64,000 nt of DNA from Sphingobium sp. TCM1 (GCF_001650725.1 NZ_LXVX01000012.1:186001-250000); one strand, 5' to 3'. Shown: positions 17,242 to 26,660, numbered from the stretch's first letter. Numbers and translations are program-made. The notes: generated by a model not told the origin, from the letters alone.

Positions 17242-18471
17242 ATGCAGTCAGACGAAATCGGCAATCAGCAAAACGCGCGTTGTCCATTTCCTCTCGCGCG
17301 GTCCGCAGGCCCGCTGTCGCCACCACCTGAGTATGAATCCATGCGAATGGAAGCAGGACCGCGGCGAGTCACCATGTGGAATGGGGAAACAGCCTGGGCC
17401 TTCACCCGCTGGCAGGACGTGCGGGAACTGCTGTCCAGTCCCCATTTCAGTGCCGTGCCCAGCACGCCGGGATATCCCACTCTGTCGCCCGCCCGCGCAT
17501 CGGCGTTGGAAGCCTATCAGAGTTTCATCACCATGGATCCGCCGGATCATGGCTTCTATCGCCGAATGATCACGAAGGAATTCACATTCAAGCGCATGCA
17601 GGAACTTCGCCCTCGCGTTCAGTCCGTGCTGGACGACCTGCTCGATAGGATCGAAGCGGGTGGGCAGCCTGCCGATCTGGTCACCGCGCTTGCCGGGCCG
17701 CTTCCATCCATCGTGATCTCTTTGATGCTCGGTGTGCCTGCCGAATATCACCGAGACATGGAAGCATTCGGCGCACAGAAGAATGACATTACTGCCGACC
17801 CTTCCGTGCCGGCTGAAGCCGCGCGGCAGATGGGCATCATCATCGACCGGATTTTGCGAGAGCGGGAAGCAAATCCGGGGAGCGGAGAGGATTTGCTAAG
17901 CCGGCTCGTCATTGACCAAATCTTGCCAGGACATCTTTCCCACCAGGCGGCGGTCAGCATGGTGTCGCTGCTCTATCTCGCGGGGCATGAAACGACTACC
18001 AACCAGATTACTTTGGGGATCGTGACGCTGCTTCGTAATCCAGACCAATTGGAAAAGATGAAGGCGCAGCCAGATACGGTTGCGCGTGCCGTGGACGAAA
18101 TGCTTCGCTTTAATTCGATTGTGCAATATAACTCTGCTCGCGTCGCGACTGCCGACGTTGAAATTGGAGGCCATCTCGTCCAAAAGGGGGAGGGCGTCTA
18201 TGCACTGATCACAGCAGCCAATCATGACCCGGAGGTCTACCCTCACCCCGACTGTTTCGATGTCGAGCGCGATGCCTCGAACCATATGGCGTTTTCATTC
18301 GGCATCCATCAGTGCCTCGGGCAATCGCTTGCAAGGATGGAGCTTGAGATCGTATTCGGTACGCTTTTCCAACGGCTTCCCGATTTGAGGCTTGCAATTC
18401 CATTTGAACAATTGGAATTCAAGAATGAGCAATTGGTGCACGGACTGCGGAGCCTACCAGTCCTTTGGTGA
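17242..18471 (+). CDS. Cytochrome P450 (second paralogue, no adjacent redox partner)
   Basis: A 409-residue P450 with AGHETT at 247-252, E286-M-L-R289 and heme loop FSFGIHQCLG with Cys358. It resembles the P450 at 732-1946 across the whole chain (shared CPF near the N-terminus, FNSIVQYNSARVA and the C-terminal PFEQLEFK), hence a likely duplication. ATG 17242 is preferred over GTG 17233 because AGGGG at 17229-17233 is well spaced before it. No ferredoxin or reductase gene follows, so it probably borrows the [3Fe-4S] ferredoxin system at 1-709 (inference). It follows a TonB receptor, suggesting uptake and hydroxylation of one compound. Confidence 0.94.
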   Translation: MQSDEIGNQQNARCPFPLARSAGPLSPPPEYESMRMEAGPRRVTMWNGETAWAFTRWQDVRELLSSPHFSAVPSTPGYPTLSPARASALEAYQSFITMDPPDHGFYRRMITKEFTFKRMQELRPRVQSVLDDLLDRIEAGGQPADLVTALAGPLPSIVISLMLGVPAEYHRDMEAFGAQKNDITADPSVPAEAARQMGIIIDRILREREANPGSGEDLLSRLVIDQILPGHLSHQAAVSMVSLLYLAGHETTTNQITLGIVTLLRNPDQLEKMKAQPDTVARAVDEMLRFNSIVQYNSARVATADVEIGGHLVQKGEGVYALITAANHDPEVYPHPDCFDVERDASNHMAFSFGIHQCLGQSLARMELEIVFGTLFQRLPDLRLAIPFEQLEFKNEQLVHGLRSLPVLW

Positions 18472-18492
18472 GAATGCCGGCTCATTATGACA

Positions 18493-18507
18493 ATCGGACA
18501 ATCCGAT
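18493..18507. terminator. Small hairpin between convergent genes
   Basis: ATCGGA-CAA-TCCGAT is a perfect short stem-loop in the 88-base gap between the convergent P450 and bicupin genes. A weaker ATGGG/CCCAT pair overlaps its end. There is no T tract, so a role as terminator is only likely from position. Confidence 0.3.
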
Positions 18508-18559
18508 GGGCACGTAACCCATGACCGAGGCAAAAGGCCTTATTTTTCGGGCTTGTCTC

Positions 18560-19519
18560 TCAAATGGGATCCCCCAGCATTTTCGCGAAGGTGCGGCATG
18601 CGTCAAACATGGTGTCGCCCCGTCCGTCTAGCGCGACAATATCCGCGGCGGCACGGCGATCCGCAATCATATACAGGATGTTCGCGCCAGCCGGTCCCGC
18701 CACCAATGCGTCGACGCCATGTGACGCGGGAATAATGCGGACGTCCCCCACGCTCAGGCAAGACATGCCTGCGGCAACCGAGCCGGCCACCGGCACGATC
18801 AGAATTTCGGTCGCAGCGCTATGCCGGGGTAAAATTTTCGCGTCTGGATCGGCGCGAATGGCAAGGATCATGGGCCCGACTTCGGCATCGCCGAACAACG
18901 CGGCACACACCTGCACGCCTGGGGTAATGACCTGCCAATCCTTGGATTCGCTAAAATTGCACCAGTGGAACCCGCCCACCGTGCGACCCTGGCTGACCGC
19001 CAGTGCGGAGACGCCTCGGTCGCCGCCGGGGACATCCCGCCAATAGGGGTCGTCCGTGGACGGGACCGGTCGATCAAGCTGGTCTTTGGCGACTTCGCCT
19101 AGCTCGAACGAACCGTCATGCCGTGTCGTGGTGGAACGCGCGCCGCGCCGGTCGCCATGGATAGCGAACATCCACAGCGGATCCTCGCCGCCTTCGACCA
19201 GCCCTTCGCGATAGGCGATACCCGCCATTTGAAATCCGAAATCGCCAGGCCGCATATGCTTTCGCTGGAGCTGAAAGCCACCCTGGATGACGGCGCGCAT
19301 CTGATCCGTTGCGTGATAATGGGTATCCAGCCATATTTTCTGTGGGACAGGTGGGCAGATGCCGAGTTGGACTGCAGGGCCTGCCTCCGGATCGCCCAGG
19401 CTGATCCAGAGGCTCGGCGGTGATCCTTTTTCCGGGGATACCGTCGTCCAGCAGCCGGCGTCCCGAAAGCTGAGGTCCATGTGGGCACCGTCAAAGCTTA
19501 TGCCCTGCGCATATAACAC
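18560..19519 (-). CDS. Uncharacterised bicupin protein A
   Basis: A 319-residue cytoplasmic protein I cannot assign to a named family. The first half has a cupin motif 1 in the form H-Y-H-A-T-D-Q-x6-G (about residues 67-80), with Gln where most cupins have Glu, followed by RPGDFGFQMAG. The second half repeats the fold (ILPRHSAATEILIVPVAGSV). HGDRRG and ADRRAA motifs end the two halves. It is a clear paralogue of the protein at 23144-24085, sharing GDxxAGPxxQLG, TDQ/SDQ-x-R, PGD-x-x-FQ-x-x-G and GDRRG. It starts 16 bases after TonB receptor 2 on the same strand, so the two probably form one transcript. A binding or dioxygenase/isomerase role on the imported compound is possible. Confidence 0.75.
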   Translation of the reverse strand: MLYAQGISFDGAHMDLSFRDAGCWTTVSPEKGSPPSLWISLGDPEAGPAVQLGICPPVPQKIWLDTHYHATDQMRAVIQGGFQLQRKHMRPGDFGFQMAGIAYREGLVEGGEDPLWMFAIHGDRRGARSTTTRHDGSFELGEVAKDQLDRPVPSTDDPYWRDVPGGDRGVSALAVSQGRTVGGFHWCNFSESKDWQVITPGVQVCAALFGDAEVGPMILAIRADPDAKILPRHSAATEILIVPVAGSVAAGMSCLSVGDVRIIPASHGVDALVAGPAGANILYMIADRRAAADIVALDGRGDTMFDACRTFAKMLGDPI

Positions 19520-19535
19520 CGATCAATCCTTTCGG

Positions 19536-21866
19536 TCAGAAGCTGTATCGGGCGCTGAGACCGTAGGTTCTCGGCATACCCGGACTGTTGCTGGTGAAGC
19601 CCAGAGGCGGGGCAAAGCTGGTGCCTGCGGCGATGAATCGTTTGTTCGCAAGATTTTGTCCGAACAGGGTGATCGTCAGTGGCATGTTCGCCAGCGCGAA
19701 CGAGAGCCGCGCGTCGAACAGGCTGAACCCGGCCTGCGAGAAGGTAGGGTAGAGCGACAATGGCAGCCCGGGCGACAACGAATACATCACCATATTCGAT
19801 CGATAGGACCAGCCGCCGCCCAAGGTCAGCGTGCCGGCGTCGGTTTCGATCGGCAAAGTTGCGTTGAGGGATGTGTTGAGTTTGGAGATGTTGACGATCG
19901 GCTGGCCCTTCTGCGGGCCGTCCACATATTTGGGATCGGCATAGCCCAAGGCTCCGTCGATATGCAGGAGCCCCAAAATGGCCGAAACCTCGATTTCCCC
20001 ACCCCAAATGCGCGCCTTGCCACTGTTGGTCAGGATGCCCGGTGGGGTGCAACTGGTGCAGCCGGCAGGTACATCGCCGTTCACGTTCAGCTGGATATTG
20101 CTGTAGTCTGAATAGAAGCCGGCTGCGTTGATGCGCAGGCGCTTGTCCAAAAGATCGACCTTCAAACCCACTTCCGGGCTGACCAGCCTTTCCGGCGAAA
20201 CCGGGCCGAATTGCGCGATGGCCGACGCGTTGGCCGCGCTCGCCTGCTCAGGCGTGATGCCGTTGCCAACGAAGGTCGCCGCCGGTCCTGTCAGCCCGAA
20301 CGCGCCCGACCGGAAGCCACGGGAGAGTTTGGCGTAGACCAATGTGTTGGAGTCCACTTGATAGTCGATGCCGATTGTGAAGGGAAGATAATGATATTTC
20401 GCCTGAGCGGCGAACCGGCAGGCGTTGTAATCGGGATTGCCCGGCGCGTTCGCCATATTGCAGACCAGATAGGCATAATCGTTGGTTGCGACATGATCGC
20501 GGTACAGGACACGCCGCTTGTCGACCACATAGCGAAGCCCGCCCGTGATCTTCAGGCCTGGCGCAATCTCGTAGCTTGCCTGGGCGAAGGCCGATGTGGA
20601 GATGTTCTTGATGAAAGGTCCGCCGACATTGACGGTCGGTCCCACCAGCGATTGCAGGACCGCGGCATTGCTGAACTGGCTGCCGGTGACCTGGAAATAA
20701 TAGACCCCGCCGATCCAGCTCAGCGCACCGTCCACGGCATCGCCGAACAGCTGCATTTCCTGGGAATATTGTTTGGCCGCGATCGGATAGCGAACCAGCT
20801 CCAGAACGTCGTAGGGCGTCCCGTCCAGATCGTTCGCCGTATTATATTTGGTGCGCGTATAAGCGGAAATGGAGCGGAAGTTCACATTGTCCGTAAGCGG
20901 AATGTTGAGGGTCCCGGTAACGCCGAATTGCCTGAGCGCGAAGCGAGAGTCGGTGTTGGAGACGCTGTCATGCTGGCCCCGGCCCGGCGTATCGACATAA
21001 TTGCTTAGAAGGTCGCCGGGATTGCCGCTGAGCGCCGGAATTAAGCCGTTCAAGAAGTTGGTCGGATCGAAATAGGCCAGGTTGGTCGGAAAGCCGAAGC
21101 CTTTGGCATTGGTATAAAACCCACTGACGAGCGCTTCCAGTCCACTATCCTGGGTCAGTCTAACCGTGCCACGAAAATAGTCCTGGTTGATCGTGCTGGT
21201 CGGATTGCCCGTGGTGAAGTTTCGCCCATAACCGTCATGCTGGCTGTGCTGATATACGAGTCGGGTGTCGATGATGCCTGGCTGGAGGGGGACATTTAGC
21301 ACCGCAGTGCCGCTCCAAGCGTTGAAATTGCCGTAGCTGCCCTCGACATAGCCGCCCAATTCCGACGTGGGCTTTGCAGTCGTAATGCTGATCGCGCCGC
21401 CGATGGTGTTGCGGCCGAACAACGTGCCTTGCGGACCCTTGAGCACTTCGACGCGCTCCATGTCGATCATCGCATTGTTCGATCCCGCATTCACGACATT
21501 GTAGACGCCATCGATATAACTGCCGATCGCGGGATCAGCGTTGATGGAGGGCACCAGCTGGGTGACGCCGCGGATGGCGACCGATATTTCCAGCGGGGTG
21601 AGCGTCGGCTTGGCCTGCAATCCAGGAACAACGCGAGTCAGGGACAGGACGTCCGTAACCTGTTGCTGCTCCAGCTTCTCCGTGCCGAGTGCCGTCACTG
21701 AGATTGGTACTTTCTGAAGGCTTTCCTCGCGGCGCTGCGCGGTAACGACGATGTCGTCCAGACTTGCGCCGCCTTGTTGAGGCGCCTGCGCCCAGGCGAG
21801 GTCCGGGAGCGCGCCGCCAATCGTCAATGCCAAAATTGTCCGCTTCAACCGCCCGTCGATCGGCAT
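19536..21866 (-). CDS. TonB-dependent outer-membrane receptor 2
   Basis: A 776-residue receptor. It has a signal peptide (MPIDGRLKRTILALTIGG, cut near AWAQA), DDIVVTAQRREESLQKVPIS, IRGVTQLVPS, VEVLKGPQGTLFGRNTIGG, and a barrel ending SARYSF. The ATG at 21866 has GGGAGGATCG upstream; the longer in-frame reading from 22037 carries no signal peptide. It is divergent from a LysR gene and followed by bicupin A. The 227-base divergent region contains a perfect palindrome and one copy of the recurrent CCTATC-N4-GATAGG-type site. Confidence 0.93.
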   Translation of the reverse strand: MPIDGRLKRTILALTIGGALPDLAWAQAPQQGGASLDDIVVTAQRREESLQKVPISVTALGTEKLEQQQVTDVLSLTRVVPGLQAKPTLTPLEISVAIRGVTQLVPSINADPAIGSYIDGVYNVVNAGSNNAMIDMERVEVLKGPQGTLFGRNTIGGAISITTAKPTSELGGYVEGSYGNFNAWSGTAVLNVPLQPGIIDTRLVYQHSQHDGYGRNFTTGNPTSTINQDYFRGTVRLTQDSGLEALVSGFYTNAKGFGFPTNLAYFDPTNFLNGLIPALSGNPGDLLSNYVDTPGRGQHDSVSNTDSRFALRQFGVTGTLNIPLTDNVNFRSISAYTRTKYNTANDLDGTPYDVLELVRYPIAAKQYSQEMQLFGDAVDGALSWIGGVYYFQVTGSQFSNAAVLQSLVGPTVNVGGPFIKNISTSAFAQASYEIAPGLKITGGLRYVVDKRRVLYRDHVATNDYAYLVCNMANAPGNPDYNACRFAAQAKYHYLPFTIGIDYQVDSNTLVYAKLSRGFRSGAFGLTGPAATFVGNGITPEQASAANASAIAQFGPVSPERLVSPEVGLKVDLLDKRLRINAAGFYSDYSNIQLNVNGDVPAGCTSCTPPGILTNSGKARIWGGEIEVSAILGLLHIDGALGYADPKYVDGPQKGQPIVNISKLNTSLNATLPIETDAGTLTLGGGWSYRSNMVMYSLSPGLPLSLYPTFSQAGFSLFDARLSFALANMPLTITLFGQNLANKRFIAAGTSFAPPLGFTSNSPGMPRTYGLSARYSF

Positions 21867-21937
21867 GTTTCGATCCTCCCCACTTTTGCCTGTTGGCATT
21901 TCGACCCTCGTCCGAGCGGGATCGCGATCGAACAATA

Positions 21938-21951
21938 AAATCCATGGATTT
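21938..21951. promoter_or_regulatory. Perfect 14-base palindrome AAATCCATGGATTT
   Basis: This self-complementary 14-mer lies 71 bases upstream of TonB receptor 2, between it and the divergent LysR gene. A second short palindrome, GATCGCGATC, is at 21920-21929. Position suggests an operator, perhaps for the adjacent LysR protein. Confidence 0.4.
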
Positions 21952-22043
21952 GGAAACAAGCCGACCGCAGGACATAACTGAATCGATAATATGCTCTCAC
22001 GACATCTTTTCGCGACGCAGATGCTGGCAGACGTCAAATTTTA

Positions 22044-22059
22044 CCCATCTTTCGATAGG
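22044..22059. promoter_or_regulatory. Recurrent palindromic operator, copy 1
   Basis: CCCATC-TTTC-GATAGG. The right half is the perfect GATAGG and the left half has one difference from CCTATC. It is 34 bases before the LysR start at 22094 and 177 bases before TonB receptor 2. The same 6-4-6 dyad occurs at six other intergenic places in the window. Confidence 0.6.
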
Positions 22060-22093
22060 CCGTACTCATCATGGACTACTTTATTCATGTCTA

Positions 22094-22966
22094 ATGGCTA
22101 TTACTCTGCAACAGCTGCGCTATCTGACAGCCGTGGCGGACGAAGGATCGTTGACGCAGGCCGCGGCCAGGCTTGGCGTCACGCAGCCGGTGCTATCACG
22201 GGCCCTTGCGCAATTGCAGGAGGAACTGGGCACCGCCCTGCTCAAGCGGACCGATCGCAAGCTGACATTGACGCCCGAAGGAGAAGCGGCGCTGATTCCG
22301 GCGCGTCGGGCGGTCGCGGCCGCACAGGAAGTCCAGCGCTCGGCCCTTCGCAAGCGGCAAGCGCCGCTGCTCAATATCGCCGCTCAATCGACCATGCTGG
22401 CCGCGATAGCGCCGGCCTTCCGCGATCTGTTGAAACGCTATCCCGACATGCACCTCAATCTCACCACGACAGAATCGGTCGAGGCGATGAGCGACGCGCT
22501 GGCGAATGAACAGATCGACCTGGTGTTCGGGCAGATGCCGGCGCTGGTCCATGGTGCTCGCTGGGTGGCGTGGGACAGTCTGGAAATCGTCTTGGTGTCG
22601 CCGCCCGATCTCGATTTGCCCGATCCCGTCCCGCTATGCGATCTCACTAGCATACCCATGATATCGATCCAGGCATCGACCCGGCGGCAAAAGACCTTCG
22701 ACGACCTGTTCCTGCGCGCGGGCATCCGGCCTAACATCGTGCTTGAAGTAGAGGATCTGAGCGTATTATTTCCGATGGTGCAGGCGGGCGTTGGTTCCTT
22801 CCATGCGTGGCGGTTCATCGCCAGTCGATATGGAGACGTGGTCGTTCGCCGGTTCAGCCCCGAACAGAGGTGCGACATCGGATTTGCCTATATCGATCGG
22901 CGCAAGCCTCAGGTCCGCGAATTCATCGAACTGGCGTTACGGCAACCGCGTCCAGCCAATTTATGA
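22094..22966 (+). CDS. LysR-family transcriptional regulator
   Basis: A 290-residue LysR regulator. The N-terminus MAITLQQLRYLTAVADEGSL and QAAARLGVTQPVLSRALAQL form the helix-turn-helix (residues 1-60). ATG 22094 is chosen because it gives this canonical N-terminus; the open frame extends upstream to 21764 without family similarity. It is divergent from TonB receptor 2 and followed by bicupin B, so its likely targets are the receptor-bicupin genes on either side. A copy of the recurrent palindrome is in its own promoter, which fits autoregulation but does not prove that it binds there. Confidence 0.92.
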   Translation: MAITLQQLRYLTAVADEGSLTQAAARLGVTQPVLSRALAQLQEELGTALLKRTDRKLTLTPEGEAALIPARRAVAAAQEVQRSALRKRQAPLLNIAAQSTMLAAIAPAFRDLLKRYPDMHLNLTTTESVEAMSDALANEQIDLVFGQMPALVHGARWVAWDSLEIVLVSPPDLDLPDPVPLCDLTSIPMISIQASTRRQKTFDDLFLRAGIRPNIVLEVEDLSVLFPMVQAGVGSFHAWRFIASRYGDVVVRRFSPEQRCDIGFAYIDRRKPQVREFIELALRQPRPANL

Positions 22967-22981
22967 TATGACTTGTCAGCC

Positions 22982-22999
22982 TGCCAGGACGAGCTGGCA
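22982..22999. terminator. Hairpin after the LysR gene
   Basis: TGCCAG-GACGAG-CTGGCA is a perfect 6-base-arm inverted repeat 15 bases after the LysR stop. It lacks a T tract. It could be a weak terminator or an operator for the bicupin gene downstream. Confidence 0.3.
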
Positions 23000-23038
23000 T
23001 GACGCCGTGATTGCTCAACCGCATGTCTTAAGGACATG

Positions 23039-23044
23039 GATAGG
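23039..23044. promoter_or_regulatory. Half-site of the recurrent operator
   Basis: CATGGATAGG here matches the right half and spacer of the copies at 36335 and 42633, but the left half (TAAGGA) is not conserved. It lies 99 bases before bicupin B. A degenerate or non-functional copy. Confidence 0.25.
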
Positions 23045-23143
23045 CTGCACTTATGCTTTCCATGCCTCGCCTATTTTGTCCTACGAACAGCTGTCATGCG
23101 CTGCCGCATCATGGCTGGCAGCATAGGATGGAGTATGTAGACG

Positions 23144-24085
23144 GTGTTTCAAGGTCATGGAGGACTGGCGATCGAGGGCGAGCATCTCGACATTTCCTAC
23201 GCCGATAAGGAGGCGTGGCCGAGATTAACGGAAAAGGGGTCGCTGCGCGCCTTCATATTCGGCATCGGCGACGTGGATGCGGGGCCGATGATCCAGCTTG
23301 GCCTGGTGACGAAGCGCGACGACGAGCCGCTGGACTGGCGCCACAGTATCGATCCGCTTCACCATCATGGCAGCGACCAGTTCCGCACGCTTATGCGGGG
23401 CGAATGGAGCCTGGCCGGACGCAGGCTGCACCCTGGCGACTATTCGTTTCAGGAATCGGGCATGGTCTATCAGGAGCATCCGATCGCATCAGAAAACTGG
23501 ATGATGCTGGTGATGGGCGACCGGCGCGGCAACCAGGCGACAATTGCGACCAAGAAGGACGAGGCGACCGTCTTCGAATATGACGAAATCTATGGCGCGC
23601 CGGTGACGGGCAAGGCCTATCCCCTGCCGGAGGGGAACCGTGGGACGACGGCGATCGCCACGACCGCGGGACTCTGCGTGCGGGGCTTCGTCAATGGCCG
23701 GGGCGAAACGCTCGCTGCGGGAGCGGTCGTATCCGGCTTGCTGGGCGACGCATCGGCTGGACCGGCGGTTCATGTTGTGAAGGCGGGGGCGGGTGACATC
23801 ATCTTGCCCGAATCGCAATGGGATACCGAGTTGCTCATCGCAGTGGTGGCCGGATCGGTGCAGGTTGGTGACAGCCACTATGCGACTGGCGAGATCAGGG
23901 TGCAACGCGAACGGGCGAAGCTGCGCCAGATTGTGAGCGGTGATGCGGGGGCGGAAGTGGTTCTGGTGCGTGGCGATCGGCGCGCTGCCGTATCGGTCCT
24001 TGAAGGCGACGTGCCGACATGGGTTTCGGACGCGGCCGGCCTGTCTTCGCGGCTGGAGCCGCGGCCGGGCGGGAAGCCGCTATGA
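23144..24085 (+). CDS. Uncharacterised bicupin protein B
   Basis: A 313-residue paralogue of the protein at 18560-19519, function unknown. The first cupin motif is H-H-H-G-S-D-Q-x6-G, again with Gln in place of the usual Glu, followed by LHPGDYSFQESG and MGDRRG. The second half has ILPESQWDTELLIAVVAGSV and ends RGDRRAAVSV. The start is a GTG with GGATGGAG about 10 bases upstream; no better ATG precedes the conserved region. Together with bicupin A it brackets TonB receptor 2 and the LysR gene, so one regulon probably contains both proteins. Confidence 0.75.
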   Translation: MFQGHGGLAIEGEHLDISYADKEAWPRLTEKGSLRAFIFGIGDVDAGPMIQLGLVTKRDDEPLDWRHSIDPLHHHGSDQFRTLMRGEWSLAGRRLHPGDYSFQESGMVYQEHPIASENWMMLVMGDRRGNQATIATKKDEATVFEYDEIYGAPVTGKAYPLPEGNRGTTAIATTAGLCVRGFVNGRGETLAAGAVVSGLLGDASAGPAVHVVKAGAGDIILPESQWDTELLIAVVAGSVQVGDSHYATGEIRVQRERAKLRQIVSGDAGAEVVLVRGDRRAAVSVLEGDVPTWVSDAAGLSSRLEPRPGGKPL

Positions 24086-24154
24086 TGACGGTGCTGGCGT
24101 CTCGCGCATGGTCAACCGCATCGCGGGCCTGACCTTTCGTCGAGGATGGCGCAG

Positions 24155-24688
24155 TTAAATGAGTGAGAAGAAGTCACGCTTGCGGTCCGTCTTGCCATCC
24201 CATGCCAGATGCGCGGCGTGGATTTTCTCCATCGGGCCGAAACTCGCCGCGGTCAGGTCCATCAGTTCGATGTAGCCGCCATTGCCCGCGCGCGTATCGA
24301 ACAGCGCGAAGCGCTCGCCGCCGGGCAGAGTGCCGGCGAAGGCGATGCCATAGCCGTTGCGCTCCAATCGTTCCTTGCCCTCGTCGAACGGTAGGCGCAG
24401 CATTACATGATGATAGCCTTCGCCCTTGGTCTCCAATATTTCACGAAATACTGACGGCGCGCCATTGGTCTGCTGCAACAATTCGATCAGCAACCCGCCG
24501 GAAAAGCCAAAGGCGATGCGCAGATCGACCGCAGTTGGCGCGCCGCGATGGGTTTGCCCCGGCATGGCCGGAATATTGAAGACATAGAAAGGACCGGCGC
24601 CCATCACGTCCACCCAATGATCGATAGCCTTGTCCATGTCGCCGACGACATGGCAAAGCTCCATGATGCTGCCTTCGGGTTGGATCAT
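24155..24688 (-). CDS. VOC-family protein (glyoxalase/epimerase-like)
   Basis: A 177-residue double beta-alpha-beta-beta-beta protein. MELCHVVGDMDKAIDHWVD gives a metal His, GEGYHHVMLRL a second His and GNGGYIELMDL the Glu, the ligand set of methylmalonyl-CoA epimerase-like VOC enzymes. It is last of a five-gene minus operon and its start overlaps the stop of the gene before by 4 bases (24685-24688). A 174-residue protein at 50678 belongs to the same class. An epimerase, lyase or isomerase role on a pathway intermediate is the best inference. Confidence 0.85.
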   Translation of the reverse strand: MIQPEGSIMELCHVVGDMDKAIDHWVDVMGAGPFYVFNIPAMPGQTHRGAPTAVDLRIAFGFSGGLLIELLQQTNGAPSVFREILETKGEGYHHVMLRLPFDEGKERLERNGYGIAFAGTLPGGERFALFDTRAGNGGYIELMDLTAASFGPMEKIHAAHLAWDGKTDRKRDFFSLI

Positions 24689-25917
24689 GTCCTAGTCCTT
24701 GCATGGTGGAGCCGCGCGCGTAGGTCGATCGCGGCGATGCGGTCGGCCAGCGTGGCTCTGGGAAGATCGGGCGGGATCGCATCGAGATCGATCAGCCGCA
24801 CCTCACGGATGAAGCGTGCCGGATCGGCATCGGGGGACACGCCCTGCCAGCGCAGCAGCATCCAGCCTTCGGTCAATCCCACCGTATCGATCCAGTTGGG
24901 CGTGCCGGGGTCGCGTGCCGCGACGACATAGGTGAAGCCGCCATCGGCATCGGCCACAGTCTGGGTGGTGTTGAGGCTGGAGGTGCGGTGAACGGGATCG
25001 GGGGCGATGGTGAAGGGGTCCGTCACCTGAAAGCCGTTATAAGCCGCACGCGCAGGATCGATGCGGACAAGCAGCGCCTTGCCTTCGGGAATGGCATAGC
25101 GGCCGCCGGCGAGAAAGCCCCAGCCGCCGACGCGCCCGATCGGACCTATCAGGCTGTTGGGATGGGGAAACCCAAGGAAACTGTCCTTGAAACCCAGCCA
25201 GAAGCGCACGAATGGCACCGTTGCGGACAGGATTGCACTCACAATATCTTCTTCATCACGCACCGCCGTCGCCACGGGATCCAGGCGACGGATGCCGATA
25301 TATGCGGGTGTCTGTGCCCAGTCGGCATGGCTGTCGCGTGCATAGAGCTGGAGCCGTGCGCCGGGACGGCTTTGCATATGGAAGGCACGACCGTTGGTCG
25401 GGGCGCTGTCGACCGTCACGGTCAGGGTCTTGCCCGGCCGGGGATTGAGATCAAGGGTAGTCAGCGTCGCGACGTTTTCGCCGATCCCCGCATGATGTTC
25501 CGGCTCGATTTCCAAGACGAGGCTAAGCGAACTTGGATTGTCGGAAAAGGCGATGTCGATCGTATAGCGGCCGTCGCCATCGATGGGCATTTCGCGGTTC
25601 ATATTGTCGGGATTGTCCACCGCGACGGCGCCGCCGGGATAGACATGCCCAAGCCAGTGGCGCGGCGTGTTGTCCACATTCCACACCACCCTGGGGCGGG
25701 CAGGGTCGCCATTGGCCTCTCGCATTGCTAGCGCCATCATCCACAGGTCGAGCGCCCGGTCGAGGCCAAGCCGCGCGGAAAAGCTTTGGGCGGCAGGGTC
25801 CGCCAGCAGCAGCGCGCGCGCCTGCTCGCGCGCGGCGCGGACATCGGGCCGTTCGACCAGCCGCAGCGCAAGCAGCTCGGTCCATTGCTGGTCCGCGGTG
25901 GCAAGGGGGTGGGTCAT
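24685..25917 (-). CDS. Uncharacterised protein, possibly DUF1214-like
   Basis: A 410-residue protein without a recognisable catalytic motif. The N-terminal third is alpha-helical. The middle has [20 protein letters not shown], followed by a beta-rich region, and the C-terminal part reads [20 protein letters not shown] and [11 protein letters not shown]. These phrases resemble the DUF1214-type domain found near SDR, P450 and sulfotransferase genes in actinobacteria and sphingomonads; I recall this from family features and could not verify it. The start at 25917 overlaps the upstream SDR stop by 4 bases and its stop overlaps the VOC start by 4, so it is an integral member of the operon. Confidence 0.75.
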   Translation of the reverse strand: MTHPLATADQQWTELLALRLVERPDVRAAREQARALLLADPAAQSFSARLGLDRALDLWMMALAMREANGDPARPRVVWNVDNTPRHWLGHVYPGGAVAVDNPDNMNREMPIDGDGRYTIDIAFSDNPSSLSLVLEIEPEHHAGIGENVATLTTLDLNPRPGKTLTVTVDSAPTNGRAFHMQSRPGARLQLYARDSHADWAQTPAYIGIRRLDPVATAVRDEEDIVSAILSATVPFVRFWLGFKDSFLGFPHPNSLIGPIGRVGGWGFLAGGRYAIPEGKALLVRIDPARAAYNGFQVTDPFTIAPDPVHRTSSLNTTQTVADADGGFTYVVAARDPGTPNWIDTVGLTEGWMLLRWQGVSPDADPARFIREVRLIDLDAIPPDLPRATLADRIAAIDLRARLHHARTRT

Positions 25918-26660
25918 TGCATCGCGCTCGCGCCGCCATCGACAGAAATCGCCTGGCCCGTGACGTAGGAGGCAAACGGCGACAGCAGCCATGCGGCCAG
26001 TTCGGCGACTTCTTCCGGCCGCCCGGCGCGATCGGCGGGAATCTGAAGTCCCTGACGGACATCGAAACCAGCATCGATGATCGCCTGGATCGTCTCTGTC
26101 TGGATCAGGCCGGGGCATATGGCGTTGACCCGGATGTTGCGCGACGCGAACTCGACCGCGCTGGTCTGGGCCAGGCTGATCGCCGCGGCCTTGGCGGCGG
26201 CATAGGGCGCCATCTTCGGCACGGCGGCCTTGCCCGCGTTGGAGGCATTGATGACGATCGATCCGCCGCCAGTCTTCGTCATTGCCGCCGCCTGATGTTT
26301 CACGCACAGGAAGGTGCCGAGCAGATCGACATCAAGGATGGGCTTCCAGTCCGCCAGCGTGAGATCGCCTACCCCGATCGGCGGTGGGCCGATGCCAGCA
26401 TTGTTAAACGCACAGTCGATCCGGCCCCACTTCTCAATAGCCAGTGCCGTCATCCGCGCGACATCCACTTCGCGAGTGATGTCGCAGGAGATCGGGATGG
26501 CATTGGAGCCGATCGTTTCGGCCGTTGCCCGTGCTCCTGCGTCATCAATGTCGGCCAGCACCAGCCTTGCGCCATGGCCGGCGAAGACATGCGCCGCCGC
26601 GCGGCCGATCCCGCTGCCCGCGCCGGTGATGATCGCGACCTTGTCGGCCAGCATGGTCAT
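25914..26660 (-). CDS. SDR-family oxidoreductase
   Basis: A 248-residue classical SDR with TGAGSGIG (residues 11-18), NNAGIG, the active-site Ser (NASNAG), catalytic YAAAK and [12 protein letters not shown]. An Asp at the end of the second strand (LADIDD) suggests NAD(H) rather than NADP(H). Both ends overlap neighbouring genes by 4 bases. It sits directly after another SDR, so the operon has two sequential or stereochemically different dehydrogenases. Confidence 0.92.
   Translation of the reverse strand: MTMLADKVAIITGAGSGIGRAAAHVFAGHGARLVLADIDDAGARATAETIGSNAIPISCDITREVDVARMTALAIEKWGRIDCAFNNAGIGPPPIGVGDLTLADWKPILDVDLLGTFLCVKHQAAAMTKTGGGSIVINASNAGKAAVPKMAPYAAAKAAAISLAQTSAVEFASRNIRVNAICPGLIQTETIQAIIDAGFDVRQGLQIPADRAGRPEEVAELAAWLLSPFASYVTGQAISVDGGASAMQ

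Noticed and set aside
21920..21929. GATCGCGATC palindrome as an operator
   Set aside because: Short GATC/CGCG palindromes are common in GC-rich DNA; alone it is not evidence of a site.
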